64,000 nt of DNA, taken from an uncultured Eubacteriales bacterium (GTDB lineage: Bacteria; Bacillota; Clostridia; Oscillospirales; CAG-272). The position numbers and the translations under genes are program-made. Under the pieces are notes generated by a model. That model had not been told where the DNA came from and did not search any database. It was given only the letters and a program-made list of their open reading frames with translations. Position 1 is the stretch's first letter. Each line of letters opens with the position of its first letter. This document shows positions 1 through 8,086 of the stretch, piece after piece. Where the stretch lies: assembly GCA_934433485.1 (NCBI GenBank), contig CAKRZR010000013.1, positions 1 to 64,000 on the forward strand, given 5' to 3'.

Positions 1-1
1 G

Positions 2-91
2 CGAGCCGAGTTCAACATCGGCTTGACGAACCTCGTGTACAACATTTGCAGATATACTATTTTGAAACGAAAAGAGGCATGTATGGGATAA
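2..91 (+). CDS. Transposase, C-terminal fragment (cut by window start)
   Basis: An open frame runs from the window edge to TAA at 89-91 and gives 29 residues, including FNIGLTNLVYNICRY. A short C-terminal stretch of this kind (GL..LVYNICRY) resembles the tails of IS4/IS5/IS1182-type DDE transposases. Only the tail is visible, so the family, intactness and element boundary cannot be judged. No terminal inverted repeat could be confirmed downstream because the other end lies outside the window. The call rests on resemblance of one short motif. Confidence 0.5.
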   Translation, partial: RAEFNIGLTNLVYNICRYTILKRKEACMG

Positions 92-552
92 CTATGCCCA
101 TTTGAGAGAATACTTCCATATTTTGGGAGGATTTGTCCCGGAATATGGGTAAAACAGCACATTTTGTGCGCGCTTTTTGAGGAGACGGGTCAAAAAAATA
201 CATAAAATGGAAATGAACGATGGATGGGCGGATTTTTCGAGGTTACCAGTAAAAACTCCTTTTTGCGTTGGTTCCTTTGACGGAACGAGCCGAAAACGTA
301 CTTTGCGGGGGAAAGGGGTTGCTGTGCGAAATGTGTCTGTACGCGCATACGATTCCACCCGAGAAAGTATTGAGCTTTTTACCTGATTATAGTACAACAT
401 ATGTACGGGGCCTTGTCAACATACAACACCAACAAAATACTTGTGCGGATTTGTGCGAATTGACGCAATAAAATGATTATAAGTGTCAGTATAACAGCCA
501 AGCACTACATGCAAAGAAGGATGTTGGCAAACATATACATACTGTTTTGCAT
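92..552. other. Non-coding stretch after transposase tail
   Basis: About 460 bases with no convincing gene; the short open frames on both strands lack ribosome binding sites and recognisable content. It holds a 33-nt hairpin at 116-148 (CCATATT paired with AATATGG, plus inner GGGA/TCCC). A TTGACA-like box reads on the minus strand at 414-419, with TATA-like sequence about 19 bp beyond it. The stretch may include the end of the insertion sequence whose transposase tail precedes it. Confidence 0.4.
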
Positions 553-602
553 AAAAACCACCCCCGACGTCTCCGTACACCAGAGTCCACCGGGGGGGTG
601 TT
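553..602 (-). terminator. Intrinsic terminator of the first solute-binding gene
   Basis: On the minus strand an ACACCCCC arm pairs with a GGGGGTGGT arm, followed by a T run. It lies just past the stop of the gene ending at 620. Confidence 0.75.
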
Positions 603-619
603 GCGTCTGTGGGGATTCT

Positions 620-2113
620 TTATTCCGGAATCTCCTCTATCTGCGCGATTGCCTTTGCCAGTCCCTTTTCCACGACTGTCTGCTGCTTTGCCCAGTACGA
701 CGCGAAATTGCTGCTTTTCTGTGCCATCAGGTTCCGCATGACGAACCACGGCTTGCCGATGGATTCGTTGTACACTGCTGCGAACGGGATGTACGCGCTT
801 TCTTTGATGAGCTCGATCATCTCCGCCGACTGCGGGTCGCGGCTGTACTTATATTTCAGCGCTACGTCGAAAATCGCCGGGGTGATCCGCCGCCAGCTTT
901 CCGCCGCCATGGCTTCCAGCACCGCGCCCGTGATCTCGACCTTCTGACAGTCGATCGGCACGGAGACGAGGGACAGACCGTCGTGTATGCGCGTGCCGTA
1001 GGTCTCCTGCGTTTCATCCAGCTTCGGATACGGAATGATGCCGTAATCGGATTCCATATCGCCAAAGAGCAGGCAGACGTATTCCAGCGGCGCCGTCGTG
1101 TACAGGGAGCGATCCTCCTTGAAAATGTTGAACATCTTCCCCGCCTCACTGTCGCCGACGATCATGCAGCCGGGGTTTTCGTAGTGCAGCGCGTACGCCT
1201 TTTCCACCAATGTGGTCAGCCGCTCCGTTTCCGCCTCCAGCACCGGCAGATCGTTGTCGTCTCTGCCCACCATGCGGATGAGGGAGGACTGCATATACGA
1301 GTCCACGGCGTTGTTCTGATAGGTTACCAGACCGAACGCGTCCTCGGTATCCGCCTTGCCGTCGCCGTTTAAGTCGATGTAGAGATCCGTGGTCTGCTTG
1401 CGCACATAGTCTATCGTCCATCTGCCGTCGTTTACCACCGCGTATGGGTCCTCGATCTGGTAATTTTCGGAAAGCGGCTGATTGAACATGTAGACGTACA
1501 TGCCGTAGAGCATCGTCTGCGTAATGTCGCCGGCGAGGAAGAACAGCTTGTTCGCGATCCGCAGCTCCGTCAAGCAGGACTGGTTCCACCACTCCTTCTC
1601 CAGATCGAGATACGGAATTCTGCGCACGTCGAGGAACAGTCCCTCCAGAGACAACTGCGGGATCCGCGCCGACCAGCCGGAGACGATGTCATACGCGCCG
1701 TCCGCCGACTGGATCGAGTTCCGGATCGCCGCCACGGTATTGTCATAGCCGCCGACGGATTCGCCAATGGCTGCCTCCAGCTGTACGTTGAGTCTGTCCA
1801 TCACATTCATGTTGCGCACGTAGGTCGCGTCATTGACTGCCTCACCGGTCTGTTCCTCCGCAAAAAATTCCGCGATGGTATTCTTATCGCCGCGCACCGA
1901 AATTACGACCTTTTCGCCGTTGAAGCGCAGATCCTCCGGCAGACTGTCCCTGACGTCGAGCCGGGTCGTCTCCGACGTGGTTTCCTCGCTCACAACCGCG
2001 TCGGCGCTGGTATCGATAGTCGTTTCCGTTTCCGTATCGGCGCCCTTACCGCAGGAAGGCAGAAGCATCGCCGCGCACAGTGCCAAAAGGAGTATCTTTT
2101 TCGTATACTTCAT
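620..2113 (-). CDS. Extracellular solute-binding lipoprotein (paralog 1)
   Basis: Likely a membrane-anchored substrate-binding protein of an ABC importer, probably for a sugar. It has 497 residues and begins with a lipoprotein signal, MKYTKKILLL...LLPSC, with the lipid-bearing Cys at 21, then a Thr/Glu/Ser-rich linker to about residue 55. A calcium-type loop DLNGDGKADTED lies near residue 247, as in many family 1-like binding proteins of Clostridia. The start has AAAGGA upstream. It is closely similar in sequence and identical in length to the next gene, so the two are a tandem duplication. Each has its own promoter and terminator. No permease or ATPase gene is adjacent. The substrate cannot be inferred. 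Confidence 0.8.
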   Translation of the reverse strand: MKYTKKILLLALCAAMLLPSCGKGADTETETTIDTSADAVVSEETTSETTRLDVRDSLPEDLRFNGEKVVISVRGDKNTIAEFFAEEQTGEAVNDATYVRNMNVMDRLNVQLEAAIGESVGGYDNTVAAIRNSIQSADGAYDIVSGWSARIPQLSLEGLFLDVRRIPYLDLEKEWWNQSCLTELRIANKLFFLAGDITQTMLYGMYVYMFNQPLSENYQIEDPYAVVNDGRWTIDYVRKQTTDLYIDLNGDGKADTEDAFGLVTYQNNAVDSYMQSSLIRMVGRDDNDLPVLEAETERLTTLVEKAYALHYENPGCMIVGDSEAGKMFNIFKEDRSLYTTAPLEYVCLLFGDMESDYGIIPYPKLDETQETYGTRIHDGLSLVSVPIDCQKVEITGAVLEAMAAESWRRITPAIFDVALKYKYSRDPQSAEMIELIKESAYIPFAAVYNESIGKPWFVMRNLMAQKSSNFASYWAKQQTVVEKGLAKAIAQIEEIPE

Positions 2114-2147
2114 GAGAAAAATCCTTTCACATGGGAGAATTTTCTAT

Positions 2148-2176
2148 AGTATAGCATAGGACCACACGAATTGCAA
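2148..2176 (-). promoter_or_regulatory. Promoter of solute-binding gene 1
   Basis: Minus strand TTGCAA, 17 bp, TATACT, ending about 35 bases before the start codon. Confidence 0.75.
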
Positions 2177-2212
2177 GCATTTTTTGGAGATGCACACGGA
2201 TTCCTGTATAGA

Positions 2213-2266
2213 CAAAACTGCCGCGTTTTCGGAAGGGTCCGTCCCCTCCGATAGCGCGGCAGTTGC
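2213..2266 (-). terminator. Intrinsic terminator of solute-binding gene 2
   Basis: AACTGCCGCG pairs with CGCGGCAGTT, with an inner CGGA/TCCG stem and a following TTTT on the minus strand. It separates the two paralogs. Confidence 0.8.
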
Positions 2267-2269
2267 CGA

Positions 2270-3763
2270 TTATGTGTCCATTTCGCGGATCTGCGTCACC
2301 GCTTTTTCGAGCGCTTTCTCCACCTTGCCCTGCTCCTTTGCCCAATACGACGCAAAATCCTTATTCTTATTCTGCATCATAAAGCGCATGATGAACCACG
2401 GGTTGCCGATGGATTCGTTGTAGATCGACTCAAAATTGATGAGTACGGACGCCTGAATCAGGTCGATCATCGCGGCGGATTCCGGATCGCGGCTATACTT
2501 TGTCTTCATCGCGACGTCGTACACCGTCGGTGTGACCTTGCGGTAGTTTTCCGCCGCGATCGCCTCCATCGTGGCTCCGGCAATATCCACCTTCTGGCAG
2601 TCGATCGGTACGGAGAAGAGGGTCAGACTGTCCTGTACACGCGTACCGTATTCGCTCTGCGCCTCGTTGAGCTTCGGATACGGCAGGATCCCGAAATCGC
2701 TTTCCATCTCTGCAAGCGAATAGCGAACGTCATACATCGACAGCGTCGTATACAGGGCGCGGTCCTCCTTGAATATTGTATGGGCAGCACCCGGTTGGTC
2801 GCCCGGTCCCACACGGCAGCCTGGATTTTCAAAGCACAGTCCGTACACCTTATCAAGCAGCGTCGTCATGCGCTCCATATCCACATCCAGTACCGGCATC
2901 CCTTCTGCGTCGCGGCTCATCAGAGAAACACGCGTGGACTGCATATAGTTGTCCATGGCGTTGATCTGGAAGGTTGAGATGCCCCAGAAATCGTTCTCGT
3001 CCATTTTGCCGTCGCCGTTCAGGTCGCTGCTGATGTCCGCGGTCTGCTTGCGCAAGTAATCGATCGTCCACCGTCCCTCGTTCACGACCGTATACGGATC
3101 CTCAATACCGAGATCCTCGGCGAGCTTCTGATTGAAGGCATATACATACATGGGGTTGATCATGCTCTGCGTGATGTCGCCGGTCACAAAGAAGAGGCGG
3201 TTGCCGATGGTCAGCTCCGTCCGGCACGACTGGTTCCACCACGGCATTTCGAGATCGAGATACGGCACCGTCTGCGCGTCGAGGAACAGTCCCTCGAGAG
3301 ACAGGCTCGGGATCCGTGCCGACCAGCCCGCGATCACATCGTACGCGCCGTCAGCCGCCTGGACCGACGCACGGATCGCGGACACGGTGTTGTTGTATTT
3401 CTCCCAGCCATCCCCGATTGCCACATCCAGATTTACATTCAGCCGGTCCGATACCGCGATGTTGCGCTGATAGATCGCGTCGTTGATGATCTCCCCGGTC
3501 AGCTCCTCGATCTGGAATTCTTTGATGCAGTTGTCGTCGCCGCGCACATGGAATACGACCGTTTCGCCGCTAAATTTCAGGTCCGCGGGAAGATTGTCCG
3601 GTGTGTTTTCACGGGTGATTTCGGTCTCCTCCTGCACGGTATCCGCGCCGGCCGTCTCCGGCGCTGTGGATTCCGGCGCATTTTCCCCGGCGGCACAGGA
3701 GGACAACAGGAGTACTCCGGCAAAGATGAGGCAGAACGTGTGTTTCATGCGGCGATATTTCAT
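2270..3763 (-). CDS. Extracellular solute-binding lipoprotein (paralog 2)
   Basis: A 497-residue paralog of the neighbouring gene. The start at 3763 is chosen because GGAAAGGA lies 7 bases upstream and it gives a proper lipoprotein signal (LLLSSC, Cys 23); a longer frame to 3847 would overlap the promoter. The mature protein has the loop DLNGDGKMDEND and the shared block DGAYDVIAGWSARIPSLS seen also in paralog 1 (there DGAYDIVSGWSARIPQLS). It is expected to bind a solute outside the membrane and deliver it to an ABC permease, but no permease is encoded nearby. Own promoter and terminator. Substrate unknown. Confidence 0.8.
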   Translation of the reverse strand: MKYRRMKHTFCLIFAGVLLLSSCAAGENAPESTAPETAGADTVQEETEITRENTPDNLPADLKFSGETVVFHVRGDDNCIKEFQIEELTGEIINDAIYQRNIAVSDRLNVNLDVAIGDGWEKYNNTVSAIRASVQAADGAYDVIAGWSARIPSLSLEGLFLDAQTVPYLDLEMPWWNQSCRTELTIGNRLFFVTGDITQSMINPMYVYAFNQKLAEDLGIEDPYTVVNEGRWTIDYLRKQTADISSDLNGDGKMDENDFWGISTFQINAMDNYMQSTRVSLMSRDAEGMPVLDVDMERMTTLLDKVYGLCFENPGCRVGPGDQPGAAHTIFKEDRALYTTLSMYDVRYSLAEMESDFGILPYPKLNEAQSEYGTRVQDSLTLFSVPIDCQKVDIAGATMEAIAAENYRKVTPTVYDVAMKTKYSRDPESAAMIDLIQASVLINFESIYNESIGNPWFIMRFMMQNKNKDFASYWAKEQGKVEKALEKAVTQIREMDT

Positions 3764-3837
3764 AGCGTGTTCCTTTCCGATATAAAAAAATCCGGATTTC
3801 TCCTGTAGTATGCACCCATACAGGATACACCATATAC

Positions 3838-3866
3838 AGTATACCACATGTCACGCGATTATGCAA
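3838..3866 (-). promoter_or_regulatory. Promoter of solute-binding gene 2
   Basis: Minus strand TTGCAT, 17 bp, TATACT. It has the same spacing and nearly the same boxes as the promoter of paralog 1. Confidence 0.8.
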
Positions 3867-4005
3867 GCTGATTTCTGCTATTTTTGTGGATTTACCACAG
3901 GATTTCCACGCGTAAAGTCCATTTATGCAGCATCAGTAATAACTACATGTGTCATTTTTGCCGCGTATATCACGGTCTCTATACATTCCCCTGCTGTACC
4001 GCGGA

Positions 4006-4923
4006 TCACCGCATGGACTCTATGAAATCCCGCAGCTGCACGGCGTCCGCGGTGCTGTCGTAGAGGACATACGTGTACCGTTCGTCCGTAAACAGCGCGT
4101 ACTGTCCGATCAAGACCACCTCTCTGCCACCGATCTCGATGTGTTCCGCGTCCTCCCCCACCGGAATATTCCGGAACAGTGACGCGCCGATCTCGTTTTC
4201 CGCATCCGCGATATTAAGGGCAAGCCACGTGTCGTTGTCCGTGAAATACGTCACGGAGTAGTCTCCCGCCACAGGCGAATACTGGGTAAAAATGTGTCTG
4301 CACGGCGGATTTACCGGCAGCAGCGCGTCCGCGAAATCCGCTTTCAGATCCGCGTATTTCACATTCACCGTCGGATTATCCCGCAACGCACGTAAAAGCG
4401 CCGCTGTGTCCGCCTCCCCTACAGCAGCGGGCACTGTGATCCCCGCCGTTTTCCGCAGATACGCGCTGGCCGCGTCAAAATCGACATTTTTGTCGAAAGT
4501 CAGGAGCTTGGTGTATCCCTTATACAGGAAGAGATATGCGTATCCCGGCTCATCCGTATCCGCGTGCCAGATCTGGTACTCCAGGGAATCCGGGTCTATA
4601 GTATCCTCCGTATCCGCAAGGTACGCATAGTTACTTTTCTCAAATTCCGCAAAACGCTCCTTTTCCAGCGTTGTCGTCACCAGATTCCGTACCCGGTAAT
4701 TCTCCACCAGGTTCCCGATCGCGGTCGTGACAGCGCCCATACGCGGGAGAACCGCCGCGCATACCAGAGCCGCCACCCCTGCCGCGATCTGCGGGTAATG
4801 GTGTTTTTTCGTCCCGGCACGCCGGATCACGTCCGCCAATACCGCGTCGTCCGCCTTTGTCTCTCCGGGGAAACGGCGCAGCGTCTCCTCCCAATCGTTT
4901 TTTGTGTATCTCTTATCCGTCAT
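4006..4923 (-). CDS. Putative anti-sigma factor, single-pass membrane protein
   Basis: A 305-residue protein whose ATG overlaps the stop of the sigma factor gene (ATGA, 4920-4923), so the two are translationally coupled. A short cytoplasmic N-terminal part (about 1-44) leads into one hydrophobic segment near residues 46-60 (IAAGVAALVCAAVL) and a large extracytoplasmic domain. That layout, and its place directly after an ECF sigma gene, fits an anti-sigma factor that holds the sigma factor at the membrane. No zinc-binding HxxxCxxC motif is present, so it is not a classical ZAS anti-sigma. The outer domain resembles DUF4367-type proteins, but this is only an impression. The assignment rests mainly on context. 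Confidence 0.65.
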   Translation of the reverse strand: MTDKRYTKNDWEETLRRFPGETKADDAVLADVIRRAGTKKHHYPQIAAGVAALVCAAVLPRMGAVTTAIGNLVENYRVRNLVTTTLEKERFAEFEKSNYAYLADTEDTIDPDSLEYQIWHADTDEPGYAYLFLYKGYTKLLTFDKNVDFDAASAYLRKTAGITVPAAVGEADTAALLRALRDNPTVNVKYADLKADFADALLPVNPPCRHIFTQYSPVAGDYSVTYFTDNDTWLALNIADAENEIGASLFRNIPVGEDAEHIEIGGREVVLIGQYALFTDERYTYVLYDSTADAVQLRDFIESMR

Positions 4924-5468
4924 GACTCGTATACTCCTTCTTTTTCCAAAATTTTCCGTAGCTTCGCAAGTGTCCGGCAGAGCAGAACCGCCGTGTGCCG
5001 CTCCGATTTTCCAAGGATCCGCGCGATCTCCCGGTTGCGCAGTCCGGCGGCGTACTTCAGGGCGATGAGGTGCCGCTCGCGCTCCGACAGCATCGCCATG
5101 GCCCGGTACAGGGCGGCGTTTGTCTCCCTGCGACAGAGCTCCGCTTCCGGCGATTCTTCCCCGGCGACGGATTCCGGTACCTCTGTCTCCGCGTAGACAT
5201 GCTGGCTGGTGCGCCGCCACTCGTCCACGAATAGCCGCCTGGCGATGGTGAGCAGCCACGTTGCCGACGACGCGCGGGATGGGTCGAACCGGGCAAACGC
5301 GCGATAGGCACGGACAAAGGTCTCCTGCGTGAGATCTTCGCTCATCGTCCGCGACCCGGTGCGGTAGTAGAAATAGCGGTACACGGTGCTGTATTCCGCG
5401 CGGAACAGCTCCGCAAACGGCGCGTCGTCCCGTTCCTGCGCCACAGGCATCGTTTTCTCCTCATACAT
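4920..5468 (-). CDS. RNA polymerase ECF sigma factor
   Basis: A 182-residue sigma-70 family protein with region 2 (about 20-90: YFYYRTGSRTMSEDLTQETF, then AYRAF and SATWLLTIARRLFVDEWRR) and region 4 (about 125-175: LSERERHLIALKYAAGLRNR, REIARILGKSERHTAVLLCR). It directs core polymerase to a small regulon, usually in response to an envelope signal. The start at 5468 follows GGAGGGG. The downstream gene overlaps it by 4 bases and looks like its membrane anti-sigma factor. A perfect 14-bp palindrome lies just upstream of the ribosome binding site. Confidence 0.88.
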   Translation of the reverse strand: MYEEKTMPVAQERDDAPFAELFRAEYSTVYRYFYYRTGSRTMSEDLTQETFVRAYRAFARFDPSRASSATWLLTIARRLFVDEWRRTSQHVYAETEVPESVAGEESPEAELCRRETNAALYRAMAMLSERERHLIALKYAAGLRNREIARILGKSERHTAVLLCRTLAKLRKILEKEGVYES

Positions 5469-5491
5469 CGTTTCCCCTCCCTGGTGACTTA

Positions 5492-5505
5492 TAAGATCGA
5501 TCTTA
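5492..5505. promoter_or_regulatory. 14-bp palindrome before the sigma factor gene
   Basis: TAAGATCGATCTTA is a perfect palindrome about 24 bases upstream of the sigma factor start. It could be an operator or a small transcript hairpin. A TATATA-like box lies just upstream at about 5510. Confidence 0.4.
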
Positions 5506-5546
5506 CCCCTATATACGCAGAAACGCGCGGATTACAACAGAAAATC

Positions 5547-5598
5547 TGAAAAAAAGAGAAAAAGGAGAATTCCGGCGTGAGATCCTCCTTCTCTGGCT
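5547..5598 (-). terminator. Terminator of the GH99-like gene
   Basis: On the minus strand GAGAAGGAG pairs with CTCCTTTTTCTC, followed by a long T run. It lies after the stop at 5643 and before the sigma factor promoter region. Confidence 0.65.
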
Positions 5599-5624
5599 AC
5601 GCAGTTGCGCGGTGAAAACGATCC

Positions 5625-5660
5625 TTCGCAGAATACGCGGCGTTATTCGCAGAATACGCG
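5625..5660. repeat. Tandem duplication across a gene end (15 bp, period 21)
   Basis: TTCGCAGAATACGCG occurs at 5625-5639 and 5646-5660. The second copy encodes the last five residues of the GH99-like protein. The first copy lies just past its stop codon. Confidence 0.8.
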
Positions 5661-6746
5661 ACGGATCGCTTCCAGGTATCCGTAACCGTACACGTCGTCC
5701 GGCTCCAGATAGCTCATCTCCGTCCACTCGTTCCAGCTGTTGATGGTGATAAGCGGAACCGGAAGATTGTGCGTGTCCACGTATTCCTTCGCCATGCGCA
5801 GTCCGGCTTCAAACTGCTCTGGCGTATTATCCCGCAGGATCGGACCGACCAGACGGGTGTAGCGCGGGTTGTTGTCCCAGCCGACGGTCACGTGCGGGAA
5901 ATACGGCACCGCGTATTCCCTGTCGATCCGCTCCCATTCGCGGCGCACATCCGGCAGCACCTCGGCGTAGGTCCGGTCGCAGTTGACGAAATGGACGAAC
6001 TGATAGTGCGACATGCTGTCGAATCCCAGCTCCGGCACGATGTCCCGCGTGGATCCGGTGCGTCCGCTGTCCACGCCGCTCAAATTGACCGCGCCTTCGC
6101 TCCAGATCGTGAGCTGCAGATGGAGATCCGGGAATCCCGCCGCGCGCACCTTTTCCCGGAACGACGCGATCGCCGCCTTTGTGTTCTCAATCCCGCCCAG
6201 TCCGCGGATCAGATTGCACACGTCGTAGATCATGAACACCGGGCAGCCGTCGATTTTGTAGTAGTTGGGCTTTTGGAAGTACAGCTCGATCACGCGGTTG
6301 CAGACTCTGTCAAATTCCTCGCGCGGCTGCGAACCGTACCACATCACCTCGGACAAATCCGTGTTCCGCTTGTCCCAGAGGTAGGTCGCGTCGTGGTTCG
6401 CCCACATGAGATAAAAGCGCATGTCGCCGTTATTCTTTGCGCCGAGGAAGCCGTTGTCGAGACACTGCTCCAGAAACGGACGGCGGTCGTACCAGTACCA
6501 GTCGTAGATAAAGACGTTGACGCCGTGACGGAGCGCCTCGCCGATCTGAAATTCCATCACGGCAGGATCCGCCTCATTCTGGTATCCCCAAACCGGTACG
6601 CGCGGCAGCTTCTGTCCCGGCACTCTCGCCTCCGCGCTCTGTACCGACTGCCATTCGCCGATGCCCTTTTCCCAGAAGATCCGCGACCGCTTTTCGTCCC
6701 CGGTGTAGGACGGCCAGATGTACGCGGCAATATCGTATTTTTGCAT
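5643..6746 (-). CDS. GH99-like / WbsX-type glycan-processing protein
   Basis: A 367-residue cytoplasmic protein (no signal peptide) with the features of the GH99-like, WbsX family: an N-terminal IAAYIWPSY, the motif WGYQNEADP, FIYDWYWYDRRPF near residue 80, PVFMIYD, and a C-terminal ITINSWNEWTEMSYLEPD. Members are glycoside hydrolase-like (endo-mannosidase fold) proteins found in glycan degradation and polysaccharide clusters. The exact reaction is not established. The start at 6746 gives the typical beginning; only a weak GAGGTG lies upstream. Own promoter and terminator. It is divergent from the SGNH hydrolase gene. Confidence 0.75.
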   Translation of the reverse strand: MQKYDIAAYIWPSYTGDEKRSRIFWEKGIGEWQSVQSAEARVPGQKLPRVPVWGYQNEADPAVMEFQIGEALRHGVNVFIYDWYWYDRRPFLEQCLDNGFLGAKNNGDMRFYLMWANHDATYLWDKRNTDLSEVMWYGSQPREEFDRVCNRVIELYFQKPNYYKIDGCPVFMIYDVCNLIRGLGGIENTKAAIASFREKVRAAGFPDLHLQLTIWSEGAVNLSGVDSGRTGSTRDIVPELGFDSMSHYQFVHFVNCDRTYAEVLPDVRREWERIDREYAVPYFPHVTVGWDNNPRYTRLVGPILRDNTPEQFEAGLRMAKEYVDTHNLPVPLITINSWNEWTEMSYLEPDDVYGYGYLEAIRRVFCE

Positions 6747-6779
6747 GTTCGCACCTCACATCGTGTGTTTTTTGGCACC

Positions 6780-6808
6780 AGTATACCCCCGCAGAACCGT
6801 TTTGTCAA
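6780..6808 (-). promoter_or_regulatory. Promoter of the GH99-like gene
   Basis: Minus strand TTGACA, 17 bp, TATACT. Confidence 0.85.
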
Positions 6809-6869
6809 GGGCGCGGCATATTTTTGTATGGAAAATCGACTCCGCAGCGCGAAAAAATCGTGCAAATCC

Positions 6870-6898
6870 TTGCATGCCACGTCCATTTATGGTATAAT
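6870..6898 (+). promoter_or_regulatory. Promoter of the SGNH hydrolase gene
   Basis: TTGCAT, 17 bp, TATAAT, about 40 bases before the start codon. Confidence 0.8.
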
Positions 6899-6939
6899 GC
6901 AGGTATCATCAAAATCGAAATGTCAAAAGGGAGAAAGCT

Positions 6940-8037
6940 ATGTTTGCCCTCTATCCGTCTGCCGTACCCGTGGGAAGCGGACACAACTATATACTGTCCG
7001 GAAACCATCACCTGACGATCCGCGCCTATCTCGCCGCCTATCCGCACCTGTCGGACAAATGGCGCTTTTACCACCAGAACGGCGTGGACAGCACGTTCGC
7101 GGACGGCGGAATCGCGTACCGAAACCGATCCGGCGGCAAATGGACGATCCTTCGCGCGCGCATTGGCATCGGGCAAAGGTCCTCCGGTGTGGAGATGGAC
7201 ACCACGGATCCCGTGACCGACTGGGTAGATGTGACCTATGACGGAAAAACGAACCGGGAGGTCGCGCCGGGCGAATGCTTCTGGTCGGATGAGGCAACGC
7301 TTTCTCCGCCGGAGGGACACGATCTCGTCTGGGAATGGGAGATCGAGGGGGAAGATATTCCCTCCACGCCCGACAGTCAGGCGGCGACCTTCATGGACAC
7401 CGGCGACGGATTCTCGTTTCGGGAAGAAGCCCCGCTGCCCGATCTCTTCGGAAACGCGCGTCCCGTCAAGGCACGGATCGCTTTCCTCGGCGATTCCATC
7501 ACGCAGGGCTGTCAGACGCGCAAGAACCGGTACGAGATGTGGGCAGGCAGAATCGCGCGTTCGCTGGCGCCGGACTACGCGGCGTGGAATCTCGGGCTGG
7601 GCTACGGACGCGGCGCGGATATGGCAACGGACGGATTCTGGATGCGAAAGGCAAAAACGGCGGACATCGCCTGTGTCGCCTATGGGGTAAACGATCTGCT
7701 CTCCGGGCCGTACAAGCTGGGACGCGGCGCCACTGCCGATGAGGTAACGACAACGATCGAGACCATCGTGAAAAAGCTGCAAAATGCCGGCGTGCGCGTG
7801 ATCGTATTTACCGTGCCGCCGTTCCACTATGACAAAGCCGTCCGCGCGACGTGGGAAAAGATCGACCGGGCGCTGCCGGCGCTGTGCGAAACGTGGGGTG
7901 TGGACTGCTTTGATTTCGCCGCCGTGCTGGACGCCAGGCATCCCTATGGCGACGTGTGCAATTACGGTCCGCATCCAAACGGCGAGGGCGGCAGATTGGT
8001 CTGCGAAGCGTTTTTGACCTCCGGGCTGATTCGATAA
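6940..8037 (+). CDS. SGNH/GDSL-family hydrolase
   Basis: A 365-residue protein with an N-terminal beta-rich domain (about 1-175) and a C-terminal SGNH esterase domain. Block I is IAFLGDSITQG with the nucleophile Ser at 186, a GxND-like block III is AYGVNDLLSG, and block V is NYGPHPNGEGG with the catalytic His. These enzymes remove acyl groups, often acetyl, from carbohydrates. The N-terminal extension resembles the accessory domain seen in carbohydrate esterase-type SGNH proteins. The start has AAAAGGGAGAAAGCT upstream. No signal peptide is seen, so it likely acts inside the cell. It sits 49 bases before the M18 peptidase gene and may be cotranscribed with it. Confidence 0.8.
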   Translation: MFALYPSAVPVGSGHNYILSGNHHLTIRAYLAAYPHLSDKWRFYHQNGVDSTFADGGIAYRNRSGGKWTILRARIGIGQRSSGVEMDTTDPVTDWVDVTYDGKTNREVAPGECFWSDEATLSPPEGHDLVWEWEIEGEDIPSTPDSQAATFMDTGDGFSFREEAPLPDLFGNARPVKARIAFLGDSITQGCQTRKNRYEMWAGRIARSLAPDYAAWNLGLGYGRGADMATDGFWMRKAKTADIACVAYGVNDLLSGPYKLGRGATADEVTTTIETIVKKLQNAGVRVIVFTVPPFHYDKAVRATWEKIDRALPALCETWGVDCFDFAAVLDARHPYGDVCNYGPHPNGEGGRLVCEAFLTSGLIR

Positions 8038-8086
8038 TCGATCCCCATTCGCGTCCGATACGCATTTTTATCAGGAGTATGTAAAT

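Noticed and set aside
3874..3909. Hairpin GTGGA/TCCAC after the anti-sigma gene as a terminator
   Set aside because: The strand carrying the upstream gene has an A run, not a T run, after the stem.
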